NCBI GenBank assembly: GCA_045541915.1
Contig: JAZQJZ010000029.1
Location: forward strand, 1 to 25,796
DNA from: RGIG5579 sp045541915
GTDB lineage: Bacteria; Bacillota; Clostridia; Oscillospirales; SIG627
Reading direction: 5' to 3'
Length of the DNA stretch: 25,796 bases
Below the pieces are notes generated by a model, which ran no database searches, was not told the origin of the DNA, and worked only from the letters and a program-made list of their open reading frames with translations. This document shows positions 15,442 to 24,164 of the stretch, piece after piece. Each line of letters starts with the position of its first letter. Position 1 is the stretch's first letter. Position numbers and translations under genes: made by a program.

Positions 15442-16542
15442 ATGAACAGAGAGCCGAGGGATTTGGATTTAAAGAAAATCGGAAAGCAGGTTTTGTTTTT
15501 AGAGACCGATGAGGTTTTTGTTCGTTTTGGTGAAGGTTCTTTTCTACGCTTGAAGGATGGTACGATTCTTCTGGCATATACCGAGTATTGCGGTGGAGAC
15601 ATTCATGACAACGGAGAAGCCAATCTTGTTGCGGTGTATTCCCAAGATGAAGGTGAGACCTGGAGCGGAAAGAAAATGCTCCTGCACCACGGCGATGCCA
15701 TCAATGTGATGTCTGTTAGTTTCCTTCGTCTTGAAAACGATGAGATTTTAATGTTTTACTTGAAAAAAACAGAGGAAGACGGACTGATCATTTGTCGTCC
15801 TTATGTTCGTTCCTCCTTTGACGAAACAAGAACTTGGGGCGAGGAACGCTGCTGCGTACCAAAAGACACCATTTATCACGTTTTGAACAATGACCGTGTG
15901 ATCCAGCTACAAAGCGGTCGTATCATATTTGCTGTAGGCTGCGTTGATCGAAAACTTGGCAAAGGACCGAACGGGCAGTATGTTCGCTATTTTATCTCTG
16001 ATGACAATGGGAAGAGCTGGAAGGACAATGGGGTAAAGCACGAGATGCCATTTGAGAACCTTCGCGGCTTTGAGGAACCTGGCGTTTACCAGCACGACGA
16101 TGGAACTCTCTGGGCTTATTACCGAACGAATATTGGCTGTCAATTTGAAACGAGCTCAACGGATGATGGAGACACTTGGACCGTACCGAAGCCAAATGTT
16201 TTCTTTACCGGCGCCAGATCGCCAATGATGGTGAAGAAGGTTTGCGGAAAATATACTGTTGCTCTGTTTAACCCTATCAGCCTCTATACCGGCCGTAACC
16301 TGGGAAAACTGCGCGGCAGGGCACCGTATCTTCTGGCGATGAGCACAACAGACGGGGTTGGTCACGATAGTGCAGCGTTTCCTAATCTTTATTTTTTGGA
16401 AAACGATATGGATCACGATTATTGCTATCCCACGATTCTGGGTGGCGATGATTATTTTCTTGTTGCTTATTATCATTCTAACGGAAGGGAACGTCCTCTT
16501 AATTGTTTGAAGGTCGTAAAGGTGAACACAAATGAATTTTAA
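15442..16542 (+). CDS. Sialidase-like (Asp-box/BNR, six-bladed propeller) protein, cytoplasmic
   Basis: A 366-aa protein without signal peptide. ATG 15442 follows GGAGGT by 4 nt; a TTG at 15430 lies within that site and is not the start. Three Asp boxes (S-x-D-x-G-x-T/S-W) at residues 67-74, 186-193 and 239-246 mark a sialidase-type beta-propeller. The region near 215-235 has EEPG, a DGTLW strand and YYRT, as in the Glu/Arg part of the sialidase active site; a late YPTI strand also fits. The classical F-R-I-P is not intact (VRF near the N-terminus). It may be an intracellular exo-sialidase or a related hydrolase on another acidic sugar. It overlaps the epimerase-family gene by 11 nt, tying the two functions together. 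Confidence 0.72.
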   Translation: MNREPRDLDLKKIGKQVLFLETDEVFVRFGEGSFLRLKDGTILLAYTEYCGGDIHDNGEANLVAVYSQDEGETWSGKKMLLHHGDAINVMSVSFLRLENDEILMFYLKKTEEDGLIICRPYVRSSFDETRTWGEERCCVPKDTIYHVLNNDRVIQLQSGRIIFAVGCVDRKLGKGPNGQYVRYFISDDNGKSWKDNGVKHEMPFENLRGFEEPGVYQHDDGTLWAYYRTNIGCQFETSSTDDGDTWTVPKPNVFFTGARSPMMVKKVCGKYTVALFNPISLYTGRNLGKLRGRAPYLLAMSTTDGVGHDSAAFPNLYFLENDMDHDYCYPTILGGDDYFLVAYYHSNGRERPLNCLKVVKVNTNEF

Positions 16543-17719
16543 AGAAGCGAAGGCTTGGGTTTCTCAGGAACTTCGAAATGTTGCCAACTTTTGGTTGGAA
16601 AACGGAATGGATGAGGTGAATGGTGGTCTCTATTCCTGCTTGGATAAGGATGGAAAGGTTTTTTCCACGGATAAAAGCGTTTGGATGCAGGGAAGATGCG
16701 GATGGATCTTTGCCTATCTGTGTCATGTTTATGGCGTGAAAAAAGAATGGTTGGATGCCAGCAGAAGCTGTCTTGACTTTATGGAAAAGCATTGCTTCAA
16801 TCCTGAGTGTGAAGGAAGAATGTATTTTACAGTGACCGCTGACGGAAAACCGCTCCGTCAACGCCGCTATTCTTTTTCGGAGGCTTTCTATTGTATTGCC
16901 AATGCAGAGCATTATGGTGTTACCGGTGACCGTGTCTTTTTGGAAAGAGCCAGAAAGGCCTATGATACCTATTGGAAGTTAAACCACGGTGGCAAGGATC
17001 CCGTCGGTCTTCCTCCTAAGACTGATCCTAATACTCGTCCCAGTAGAGGCCTTGGTGGCCCAATGATTCTTTTGAATGTTACATCTGTTATGCTCAGAGT
17101 GGATCCGGAAATGGCAGATCTTTACAACGAAAGAGCTGACCTTTGTGTCAAGGAAATTATCGACTATCATGTAAAGCCTGAGCTTCGATGCACCCTTGAG
17201 AACGTTTCTCCTGACGGGACCGCTCGTCTTGATGTTTCGGAAGGGCGTATCGTTAATCCGGGACATGATATCGAATGTAGCTGGTTTCTTCTGGATCGAG
17301 CCATCAATACCGGTAATGCCGAGTTAAAGAAAAAGGCTATTGAGATCTTTGATATGGCATTTGAGAGAGGCTGGGATCAGGAATTTGGCGGAATTCTATA
17401 TTTTATTGATTGTCTTGGAAATCCTCCGGAAGCATACGAGCACGATATGAAGCTTTGGTGGCCTCACAACGAAGCTCTGATTGCAAGCCTTATGATCTAC
17501 CGTGAAACCGGTGAAGAGAAATACAAGGAAATCTTTTTCCGTCTGCTTGATTATTGCCGTGATCATTTTGCCAGTGCACCTTGCGGTGAGTGGTACGGTT
17601 ATTTGAGAAGAGATGGCAATCCTACTTTGCCGGCCTGCATTGGTTCCACTTTTAAGGGGCCGTTTCACGTTCCGCGTTGCCTTGCAATGCTGGATCGGAT
17701 GCTTGACGAACTTGCTTAA
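16532..17719 (+). CDS. N-acylglucosamine 2-epimerase (AGE/RenBP) family protein
   Basis: A 395-aa cytosolic (alpha/alpha)6-barrel protein, normal family length. Family motifs are the MQGRCGWIFAYL segment near residue 50, the WWPHNEAL motif with H312, and GPFHVPR with H379; the two histidines correspond to the catalytic pair of AGE and YihS enzymes. Members interconvert ManNAc and GlcNAc, or isomerise mannose, glucose or sulfoquinovose. In some gut bacteria this family replaces NanE in sialic acid use. Context with a sialidase-like and a GH20-like enzyme supports an amino-sugar substrate, but no NanA lyase or NanK kinase is nearby. The ATG overlaps the end of the sialidase-like gene (11 nt), with AAAGGTG upstream. 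Confidence 0.85.
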   Translation: MNFKEAKAWVSQELRNVANFWLENGMDEVNGGLYSCLDKDGKVFSTDKSVWMQGRCGWIFAYLCHVYGVKKEWLDASRSCLDFMEKHCFNPECEGRMYFTVTADGKPLRQRRYSFSEAFYCIANAEHYGVTGDRVFLERARKAYDTYWKLNHGGKDPVGLPPKTDPNTRPSRGLGGPMILLNVTSVMLRVDPEMADLYNERADLCVKEIIDYHVKPELRCTLENVSPDGTARLDVSEGRIVNPGHDIECSWFLLDRAINTGNAELKKKAIEIFDMAFERGWDQEFGGILYFIDCLGNPPEAYEHDMKLWWPHNEALIASLMIYRETGEEKYKEIFFRLLDYCRDHFASAPCGEWYGYLRRDGNPTLPACIGSTFKGPFHVPRCLAMLDRMLDELA

Positions 17720-17756
17720 TCAAACCTATTTTTGATTTTTTTTGAAAGGGTCTTTT

Positions 17757-18650
17757 ATGGAAAGCAAAAAGATTTCATTTCTATCCTATATCAAAATTAT
17801 TCTTGTTGCTCTTTTTCTTGCGCTGAACTACCAGCTTTTTATCGTTCAAAATGGATTTGCGCCGGCCGGACTGAACGGTATCGCAACCATGATTCAATAT
17901 AAGACTGGATTCAGTATTGGTTATATGTCTCTTTTGATCAACGTTCCTCTTTGTATTTTTGCATACTTTTTCGTTGACAAAATGTTTGCCAAGCGTTCCC
18001 TTTGCTTTTGTTTGGTGTATTCCTTTGCGTTCTTATATATTCAAAGTTTGGGTTTAGAGCAGTTTCAGTATGATGCAAAGGGTCATGATACGATTTTCCC
18101 CGTTATTTTTAGCGGTGTAATCAGTGGCTTTGTTTACGGCGTTTGCTTTCGCGTCAATGCTTCCACTGGCGGCACTGACATTCTCTCCAAGTTTATCAGT
18201 AAAATTAAGCCGGAATTAAATTTCTTCTGGATTACCTTTACGCTGAATGCCACTGTTGCAGCAATGTCTTTCTTTGTTTATGCCACAAAAGGTCAGGACG
18301 GAAGCTTGATCTATGATTATAAGCCGGTTTGTCTTTGTATTCTTTACTGCTTCCTTTCCAGTTTCGTTGGAAATTTTATCATAAAAGGAACGAAGACTGA
18401 GTGCAAATTCACCATCATTACGTCGCACGGTGATGAGATCACTCAAGAAATACTTTCCAAACTAAAACACGGTTCCACGCGGCTAACGGGTGTTGGTAGT
18501 TTTACGAACCAAGAAAGATCGGTTTTGATTTGTGTGATCAACAAGCACCAGATTGTGGATCTTCAAGAAATTCTTTCTCATTATGATGATACTTTCTCCT
18601 TCTCTGAAACGGTGAATGAAACCTACGGCAATTTTAAGAAAGCAAGGTAA
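17757..18650 (+). CDS. YitT family membrane protein (DUF161 plus DUF2179)
   Basis: A 297-aa protein of the YitT family. ATG 17757 follows GAAAGGG by 6 nt; an in-frame TTG at 17742 is part of the leader. The first about 210 residues hold five or six membrane helices with the family motif ASTGGTDIL, and the C-terminal about 80 residues form the cytosolic DUF2179 domain. The transport substrate or function of this family is unknown. It lies 37 nt after the epimerase gene and 4 nt before the YgjV-family gene inside a catabolic operon that has no recognised sugar transporter, which makes a transport role for the pair worth testing. Confidence 0.85.
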   Translation: MESKKISFLSYIKIILVALFLALNYQLFIVQNGFAPAGLNGIATMIQYKTGFSIGYMSLLINVPLCIFAYFFVDKMFAKRSLCFCLVYSFAFLYIQSLGLEQFQYDAKGHDTIFPVIFSGVISGFVYGVCFRVNASTGGTDILSKFISKIKPELNFFWITFTLNATVAAMSFFVYATKGQDGSLIYDYKPVCLCILYCFLSSFVGNFIIKGTKTECKFTIITSHGDEITQEILSKLKHGSTRLTGVGSFTNQERSVLICVINKHQIVDLQEILSHYDDTFSFSETVNETYGNFKKAR

Positions 18651-18654
18651 TGCA

Positions 18655-19194
18655 ATGACTTTTTATGAGTTTTCTGCCCAGGCAATCGGAATTGTTGCAA
18701 TGGCGTTTAATATTCTTTCTTACCAGAACAAAAAACAAAAGAGTATCATTGCCTTTCAGTTTTTTGGAAGCATACTTTTTGCTGTTAGTTTTTTTATGCT
18801 CAAGGCATATGTGGGCGCAATTCTTAATATCGTTGCGTTCTTTCGTGCCATTGTTTTTCTCAATCGTGAAAAGTTTCATGCAGAAAAGCCTGTTTGGATT
18901 TTAGTGTTTGTTCTGCTCTTTTTCTCATCTTATATTCTAACATTTACCGTTTTTGATACTCCTTGGAATTGGTTTTCTGCCGTGATTGAGTTGCTTCCCA
19001 TCCTTGGTGTTACGGCTACCACCATCGGATTTCATTTTAAGGATGCGGCCACGGTTCGTAAGTTTTCCTTGATTTGCTCTCCCATGTGGCTGATCTACAA
19101 CGGTGTTAACATTGCCATTGGCGGCTTTATCTGCGAAGCATTAAGCTTGGTTTCCATTGTGGTTGGAATGTTTCGTCACGATCGAAATAATTAA
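18655..19194 (+). CDS. YgjV family inner-membrane protein
   Basis: A 179-aa protein made almost wholly of about six hydrophobic helices; it fits the YgjV (Imp-YgjV) family, with AFNILSYQNKKQKSII near the N-terminus and paired-helix repeats. ATG 18655 is chosen because AAGG spans the YitT stop codon 7 nt upstream; an in-frame codon at 18616 lies inside the YitT gene and is less likely. In E. coli ygjV sits near hexuronate genes, but the function of the family is unknown. It is fourth in the five-gene operon, directly coupled to the YitT gene. Confidence 0.75.
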   Translation: MTFYEFSAQAIGIVAMAFNILSYQNKKQKSIIAFQFFGSILFAVSFFMLKAYVGAILNIVAFFRAIVFLNREKFHAEKPVWILVFVLLFFSSYILTFTVFDTPWNWFSAVIELLPILGVTATTIGFHFKDAATVRKFSLICSPMWLIYNGVNIAIGGFICEALSLVSIVVGMFRHDRNN

Positions 19195-19210
19195 ATCTGG
19201 AGGTATTAAT

Positions 19211-21556
19211 GTGTATATTGGAAGATTAAATGAAAGAATTCCCGGTCTTGTTTTTTCCTGCTATCGAAAAGACAGCTTAGAAAAGGAGAGTAAGTGCGAG
19301 GAATATGGAAATCCATTTTTGGGCGAGAGAATCCATTATAAGTGGAAACATCTCTCTGGGAATGGAATCGACATTCATGTTACATTGCCGGAAGAATACT
19401 TTATCAACAATGTTGTTGTTTCCCTTGGTGCAAAATGTAAGCCTACCAGTGTGTCCCTTTTTGATCATGATAAAGAGAATTTAATTTTCTGCTATTCTGC
19501 TGAAACCGGGAAAGAGATTTGTGAGAAGAAACTGATGTTATCGGCCGAAAGAACTCTTTCTGAGTTTGTTATTGAGATCAATACAGATTTTTCCAGTGTC
19601 ATTGTGGAGGGCATTGATCTTTTTGGTGCCGAGTTTGAGGAAGAAATGATTTATCCCACTCCTGTCAGTATTACTTCCGGGGAAGGAGTGGCTTTGCTTT
19701 CTTCGTTTTCTTCGTTCCGTTGTGACTGCGATGAAGGTCAAGATGCCGGTGAAATTTTTGCAGAGAAGTTGTCAGAAAAGCATGGTGTCCACTTGCAAAA
19801 ATCTGACGATGGTGCGATTTGCTTTGAGTTTGACGACGCCATCGAAAAGAATGGGTACCGTGTTTTGGTTACGCCTGAAAAAATTAAGGTATCTGCCTCG
19901 GATAAAAGAGGTTTTGTCATTGGTGCCGAAACTTTGCTGAAATTGGTAAAAGAGGGCACGATTCCTTGTTGCGAAATTAATGACAAGCCGTTTTGTGAAT
20001 TTCGCGGCATTCACATTTTTATTCCTGCAGAAGAGCAGATGTCCTTTGCAAAAAGTTTGGTTCGCGATCTCTTGTCGCCTTTAGGGTATAATTTTATTAT
20101 TATGCAGTTGTCCGGCGCAATGCAATATGAATCCCACCCAGAAATCAACGATGCGTTTCTTCGGGTGCAGGAGAATGTAAAAGCCGGCAAGTGGCCTGAA
20201 TTTCCTCACAGCGGTATCGGCGGTAATAAGATCGTAAGCAAGGATTCTGTTCGCGATTTTCTTGAGTTTACACGCCGCTTTGGAATTGACGTTATTCCTG
20301 AGATACAGTGTCTTTCCCACGTTCAGTATCTTACGATAACCTATCCGGAAATAGCAGAAAGGGAAGAGCCAGGTTCTGAATATACTGTTGAGGATGAGCG
20401 AGATGCAGATGTTCCTCCCAGCAGTTTTTACAGCCATTCCTTCTGTCCTTCCAATCCTAAGTCTTATGAAATCGTTTTTGATTTGATTGATGAAGTGGTA
20501 GAGTTGTTCCAACCCAAAGAGTACATTCACATGGGCCATGATGAATTGTATCAAGTTGGACTTTGCCCCAAGTGCCGTGAAAAAAAGCCTGCAGACATCT
20601 TGGCCGAGGATATAAATCGAATTCACGATTACCTTGCAAATAAGGGCCTGAAAATGATGATCTGGGGTGATATGCTCCAGCCTGTAACAAAATACAATAC
20701 TTCTGATGCCATTGAAAAAATTCCGAAGGATATTTTACTATTGGATTTCATCTGGTATTTCCATATGGATAAAGATATCGAGGAGAATCTACTCTCTCAC
20801 GGATTCGATGTTTTGTTCGGAAACATGTATTCGAGTCATTTTCCCAGATTTGAAAAGCGAATCCGAACGCAAGGTGTTCGTGGCGGACAGCTTTCTACTT
20901 GGGTTGAGGCGAAGTGCGATGTTTTAGCAAGAGAAGGAAAACTCTATGACTTTATCTACGGAGCTCAGATGCTTTGGTCCGAAACCTATACAAGCTATTG
21001 CCGCTATTCCTACGATAAGTTGATTGCCGGAATGATTCCTTCTATGCGTGAAAAATTAGAAGCAAGAAAGTTTCCTTCCCTGGCAAAAGGCCATCAGGAA
21101 AGCGTTCTTTATCAGAACACTTCAAGCGATTTTGTATCTGCTGAGCCCGGTGAGGTTCTTTCTTTTGAACATTCCTTTGACAGTCTTATTTTTGAATGTG
21201 CAGCAGCCAATTTTATGCGCCGTATTCCTTGGAAAGAAAATGTTTCTATCGGTTCCTTCCACTTAATTTATGAGGACGACTCCTTCGAATTGGTACCGAT
21301 GGTTTACGGAAACAATCTCAGTCATTGGAATCGCAGACAAAATGAACCCTTTGTTGCAGGCTATTACCGCCACAACGGTTATTCCGGTACTTGGTTTTCC
21401 GATGAAAAGCGTATCTCCCTTTCAGGCAAGGAAGGAACAGTCTATCGTTATGAATGGATCAATCCGAAGCCGGATCTGAAGATCAAAGCAATTGTGTTTG
21501 AACCGGCTGGCGAAATTGGTGTTTATATCCATCAAATCTCCGGAATCAATTTGTGA
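19211..21556 (+). CDS. GH20-like beta-N-acetylhexosaminidase, cytoplasmic (GTG start)
   Basis: A 781-aa protein. The start is GTG 19211, 7 nt after GGAGG; ATG 19209 is in another frame that stops after six codons, and the longer frame from 19157 lies inside the previous gene. There is no signal peptide. An N-terminal beta domain (about 1-150) precedes a GH20b-like region (150-255). The catalytic TIM barrel begins near 262 (FRGIHIF) and carries HMGHDELY with D444-E445, the Asp-Glu pair of GH20 substrate-assisted catalysis. A C-terminal beta region follows from about 600. It would release terminal GlcNAc or GalNAc from small glycans in the cytosol. It closes the five-gene operon and is followed by a terminator. 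Confidence 0.82.
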   Translation: MYIGRLNERIPGLVFSCYRKDSLEKESKCEEYGNPFLGERIHYKWKHLSGNGIDIHVTLPEEYFINNVVVSLGAKCKPTSVSLFDHDKENLIFCYSAETGKEICEKKLMLSAERTLSEFVIEINTDFSSVIVEGIDLFGAEFEEEMIYPTPVSITSGEGVALLSSFSSFRCDCDEGQDAGEIFAEKLSEKHGVHLQKSDDGAICFEFDDAIEKNGYRVLVTPEKIKVSASDKRGFVIGAETLLKLVKEGTIPCCEINDKPFCEFRGIHIFIPAEEQMSFAKSLVRDLLSPLGYNFIIMQLSGAMQYESHPEINDAFLRVQENVKAGKWPEFPHSGIGGNKIVSKDSVRDFLEFTRRFGIDVIPEIQCLSHVQYLTITYPEIAEREEPGSEYTVEDERDADVPPSSFYSHSFCPSNPKSYEIVFDLIDEVVELFQPKEYIHMGHDELYQVGLCPKCREKKPADILAEDINRIHDYLANKGLKMMIWGDMLQPVTKYNTSDAIEKIPKDILLLDFIWYFHMDKDIEENLLSHGFDVLFGNMYSSHFPRFEKRIRTQGVRGGQLSTWVEAKCDVLAREGKLYDFIYGAQMLWSETYTSYCRYSYDKLIAGMIPSMREKLEARKFPSLAKGHQESVLYQNTSSDFVSAEPGEVLSFEHSFDSLIFECAAANFMRRIPWKENVSIGSFHLIYEDDSFELVPMVYGNNLSHWNRRQNEPFVAGYYRHNGYSGTWFSDEKRISLSGKEGTVYRYEWINPKPDLKIKAIVFEPAGEIGVYIHQISGINL

Positions 21557-21566
21557 AAAGAAATAG

Positions 21567-21595
21567 AAAAAGGAGCAGATTGTCTGCTCCTTTTT
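21567..21595. terminator. Bidirectional terminator between GH20-like and LacI-type genes
   Basis: A 13-bp stem including flanking A/T (21567-21579 with 21583-21595) and a 3-nt loop. It serves the rightward operon ending at 21556 and the leftward regulator gene ending at 21614. Confidence 0.88.
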
Positions 21596-21613
21596 TATTT
21601 TAATGCTGAAATT

Positions 21614-22588
21614 TTATATTTCCTTAACGGAATTTCGAATGGATAAAGACCCCTGAATCGTTACGCTTTGATAGGGGGCATTTCGATTTTTAAGTCTTCT
21701 CTTGAGAAGACTTAGCGTAACATTTGTAACTTCCTCGGTTGAAAAGGATACAGTTGTCAGCGGGGGGGTAGAGTATTGAGAAATGCTCAAATCATTTGAG
21801 CTTACGATGGAAAGATCCTCCGGAATTATTAAACCTGCTTGCGAAAGTTTTGAAATGGCACCAAAGGCAATGGCATCATACGCAGTATAGATCGCAGTGG
21901 GTTTATGGGAGACCGAAAACAGTCGGTCGATTCCATCAGCGCCAGCGGCCCCTTTGCGCTCTCGACTGGTTATGATCCACTCATCTCGTGTTTCAAGTGA
22001 AAGCTTTTTTGCTGCTTCCTTAAACATATTTTTTGAGGAGGTGGTGTGGTATTCGCCCAAAAAACCGATTTCCCGGTGGCCCATTTCCCTTAAATGCTTC
22101 AGAGCCAGGAGCATTCCATAACTACGGTCGAAATTAATACAGTCACAAGAGTGCTTGTTTTCTTCACTGATGGTTCCGATGAGAACGGTTGGAACATCGG
22201 CAATCAATCTCTTATCGTAACCTGAATGATCAATAATGATCAGCCCATCCACTCGTAAGAAATTCACGTAATAATTTATTAGTTCGGAGAAGGAATCCTT
22301 TAAAAAGTTTGAGCATGAGATCAAAAAGGTATCACCGTTTTCGCTAATCTTTTTGTTGAGGGTTTCAACAATATCACCGTAGACAGAACTGGTGATCTCT
22401 TGGCAAATTGCTGCAAAAACCCGTCTTTTGTAAATGGGTGTATAGTATTTGTTCAAGCAGTTGTGTTCTTTCGCAATTTCGAAAATTCTCATTTTAGTTT
22501 CTTCGCTGATTTCCGGACTGTTGCGAAATGCTTTAGAAACGGTGGAAAGGGAACAGCCGGCCAGTTTTGCAAGCTTTGTCATATTCAT
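21614..22588 (-). CDS. LacI-family transcriptional regulator
   Basis: A 324-aa repressor-type protein. I chose ATG 22588 (MNMTKLAKLAG), preceded by AGAGG, because the helix-turn-helix normally begins within the first residues; an in-frame extension to 22648 would add 20 odd residues. The DNA-binding helix-turn-helix covers about 3-24 (LAKLAGCSLSTVSKAF). The periplasmic-binding-protein-like effector domain (about 60-324) has the usual DGLIIID, REIGFLGE, AIYTAYDAIAFGAI and PPLTTVSF segments. The effector is probably a sugar. It is divergent from the isomerase/ceramidase-like operon and faces the GH20-like operon end to end, so the divergent pair is its most likely target, together with its own gene. 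Confidence 0.9.
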   Translation of the reverse strand: MNMTKLAKLAGCSLSTVSKAFRNSPEISEETKMRIFEIAKEHNCLNKYYTPIYKRRVFAAICQEITSSVYGDIVETLNKKISENGDTFLISCSNFLKDSFSELINYYVNFLRVDGLIIIDHSGYDKRLIADVPTVLIGTISEENKHSCDCINFDRSYGMLLALKHLREMGHREIGFLGEYHTTSSKNMFKEAAKKLSLETRDEWIITSRERKGAAGADGIDRLFSVSHKPTAIYTAYDAIAFGAISKLSQAGLIIPEDLSIVSSNDLSISQYSTPPLTTVSFSTEEVTNVTLSLLKRRLKNRNAPYQSVTIQGSLSIRNSVKEI

Positions 22589-22653
22589 AAGAGAGCCTCT
22601 TGTTTTTTTAGTTAAAAATACGATATCATAAAAATGAAAAAAACGCAAGAATT

Positions 22654-22688
22654 ACGAAAATATATTCGTTGTTAGCGAAAAACTTTCG
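22654..22688. promoter_or_regulatory. Paired palindromes in the LacI/isomerase divergent gap (candidate operators)
   Basis: ACGAA-AATATA-TTCGT (22654-22669) and CGAAA-AAC-TTTCG (22676-22688) are related inverted repeats whose centres lie about 20 bp apart, close to two helical turns. Both sit between the divergent genes, as expected for a LacI-type repressor. The region from 22700 to 22790 is very AT-rich and the exact promoters could not be fixed. Confidence 0.45.
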
Positions 22689-22794
22689 TAAGAAATAGGG
22701 GAGAAAGTCCGTAATTATCTTGATTTATTTTATTTTTTATGATAATTTATAAATAGTAAAATCCAAATTTATTGTTTTTGAAAGGAAAAAGAAA

Positions 22795-24144
22795 ATGGCA
22801 AGAGCGGCATTTCTTGGATTTGGCGAAGTCAATACGCCGATCGACATCATCATTAAAAAATGTACTGACGCAGCAAATGCTCTGGAAAAGGAAGGCGTAG
22901 AATTAATCCGCGTATTTCCGATTACGGACGACTATGAGGAAAAGGATATTAATAAGGCTGTCAGCGCTCTAAAAGGGCAAGAATTTGATTATCTTGTTAT
23001 TTGTATTGCTGGTTGGATTCCCACCCACGCAGTGGTAAAGGTAACCGAGCATTTTAGAGAGAAGCCGATGGTTCTCTGGGGACTTTGCGGTTGGATTGAA
23101 AGCGATGGAAGATTGGTTACCACCGCGGACCAGGCCGGCACCACCGCCATCCGCAAAACCTTCTTTGATCTTGGATATACCTTTAAGTATATTTATGATA
23201 TCATCGGTCTTCCTTCTAATACCAAGAAGGTTGCACAATTTGGTAAAGCTGCAGCCGCTGCCGCCAAGCTCCGTCATGCAAGAAGCGGTATGGCCGGTTA
23301 CCGTGATATGAACCTTTACGGCACCCAGTGTGACGGTCCCTCCTTGAAGCGCGAAATTGGACCCGAGATTGAGACCTTTGAAATGCTGGAAATGGAACAG
23401 CGCTATCAAAAAGTTACTGCTGAGGAAAAGCAAGAAGTAATTGACAAGTGCATTTCTAAGTGGAAATTCTTAAAGGAAGCGAAGAGTGAGGGGCTCGAAA
23501 AGGCTGCCGGTTACTATTTAGCAGTAAAAGCAATTTGCGACGAGCGCGGATACGATGCGATTTCTCTGAAGGATGTCGACGGCATGAAGAAGCTTTGCGG
23601 ATTTCCCCCTGCACCGATCTTTATGCTTCTTTCGGACGAAGCCGGACTTTGCACGATTCCCGAAAATGACTGTTTGGGTAACATCACACAGTTGATGGTA
23701 AAATATCTGACCGGTCAGTGCGCACCTTATCTTGAGTTTTATGAATTTTTCGAACATAGCGTTCTTGCCGGTGTACCTGACTATGTTCCCGCTGAAATCG
23801 TTGACGGCGATGTTACTGTTATGCCTGCCGCTTTTGGTGAACTCTCTGAAGGTATTCTTAACGTGAGTAAGGTAAAGGGTGGCGAAATTACCATGTGCCG
23901 TTTGACTTGTATCGACGGTCAGTATTACATGCACCTTGTTAAAGGCAATGGCAAGACTCCTATGAAGTGGGAGGAAGCCGGTTGGACTCAGCCAGCACCT
24001 CAGCTTCCTGGTCTTGAAATTGAATTGGACGACGTTCCTGCCTTTGCTGAAAATGTTATGTGCCAGCACTATATTATTTCTTATGGCGATCATGTTGGCT
24101 TGATTGAAGATCTCTGCTTGATTCTGGGCATTGATATTATCTAA
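22795..24144 (+). CDS. L-fucose/L-arabinose isomerase-fold protein
   Basis: A 449-aa cytosolic protein of the FucI/AraA structural family (COG2407-like), shorter than E. coli FucI. Recognisable parts are the N-terminal sugar-isomerase domain with GWIPTHAVVKV, the loop GMAGYRDMNLYGTQ, the catalytic-domain segment IPENDCLGNITQLMVKYLTG with E290 at the metal-binding Glu position, and a C-terminal histidine in QHYIISYGDH. Such enzymes convert aldoses to ketoses with Mn(II). The sugar cannot be named: the segment after E290 (YLEFYEFFEHS) is not the usual Asp-containing form as I recall it. The ATG follows GAAAGGA. It forms an operon with the ceramidase-like gene 20 nt downstream. Confidence 0.75.
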   Translation: MARAAFLGFGEVNTPIDIIIKKCTDAANALEKEGVELIRVFPITDDYEEKDINKAVSALKGQEFDYLVICIAGWIPTHAVVKVTEHFREKPMVLWGLCGWIESDGRLVTTADQAGTTAIRKTFFDLGYTFKYIYDIIGLPSNTKKVAQFGKAAAAAAKLRHARSGMAGYRDMNLYGTQCDGPSLKREIGPEIETFEMLEMEQRYQKVTAEEKQEVIDKCISKWKFLKEAKSEGLEKAAGYYLAVKAICDERGYDAISLKDVDGMKKLCGFPPAPIFMLLSDEAGLCTIPENDCLGNITQLMVKYLTGQCAPYLEFYEFFEHSVLAGVPDYVPAEIVDGDVTVMPAAFGELSEGILNVSKVKGGEITMCRLTCIDGQYYMHLVKGNGKTPMKWEEAGWTQPAPQLPGLEIELDDVPAFAENVMCQHYIISYGDHVGLIEDLCLILGIDII

Positions 24145-24164
24145 TCAATTGATAGGAGTATTTT

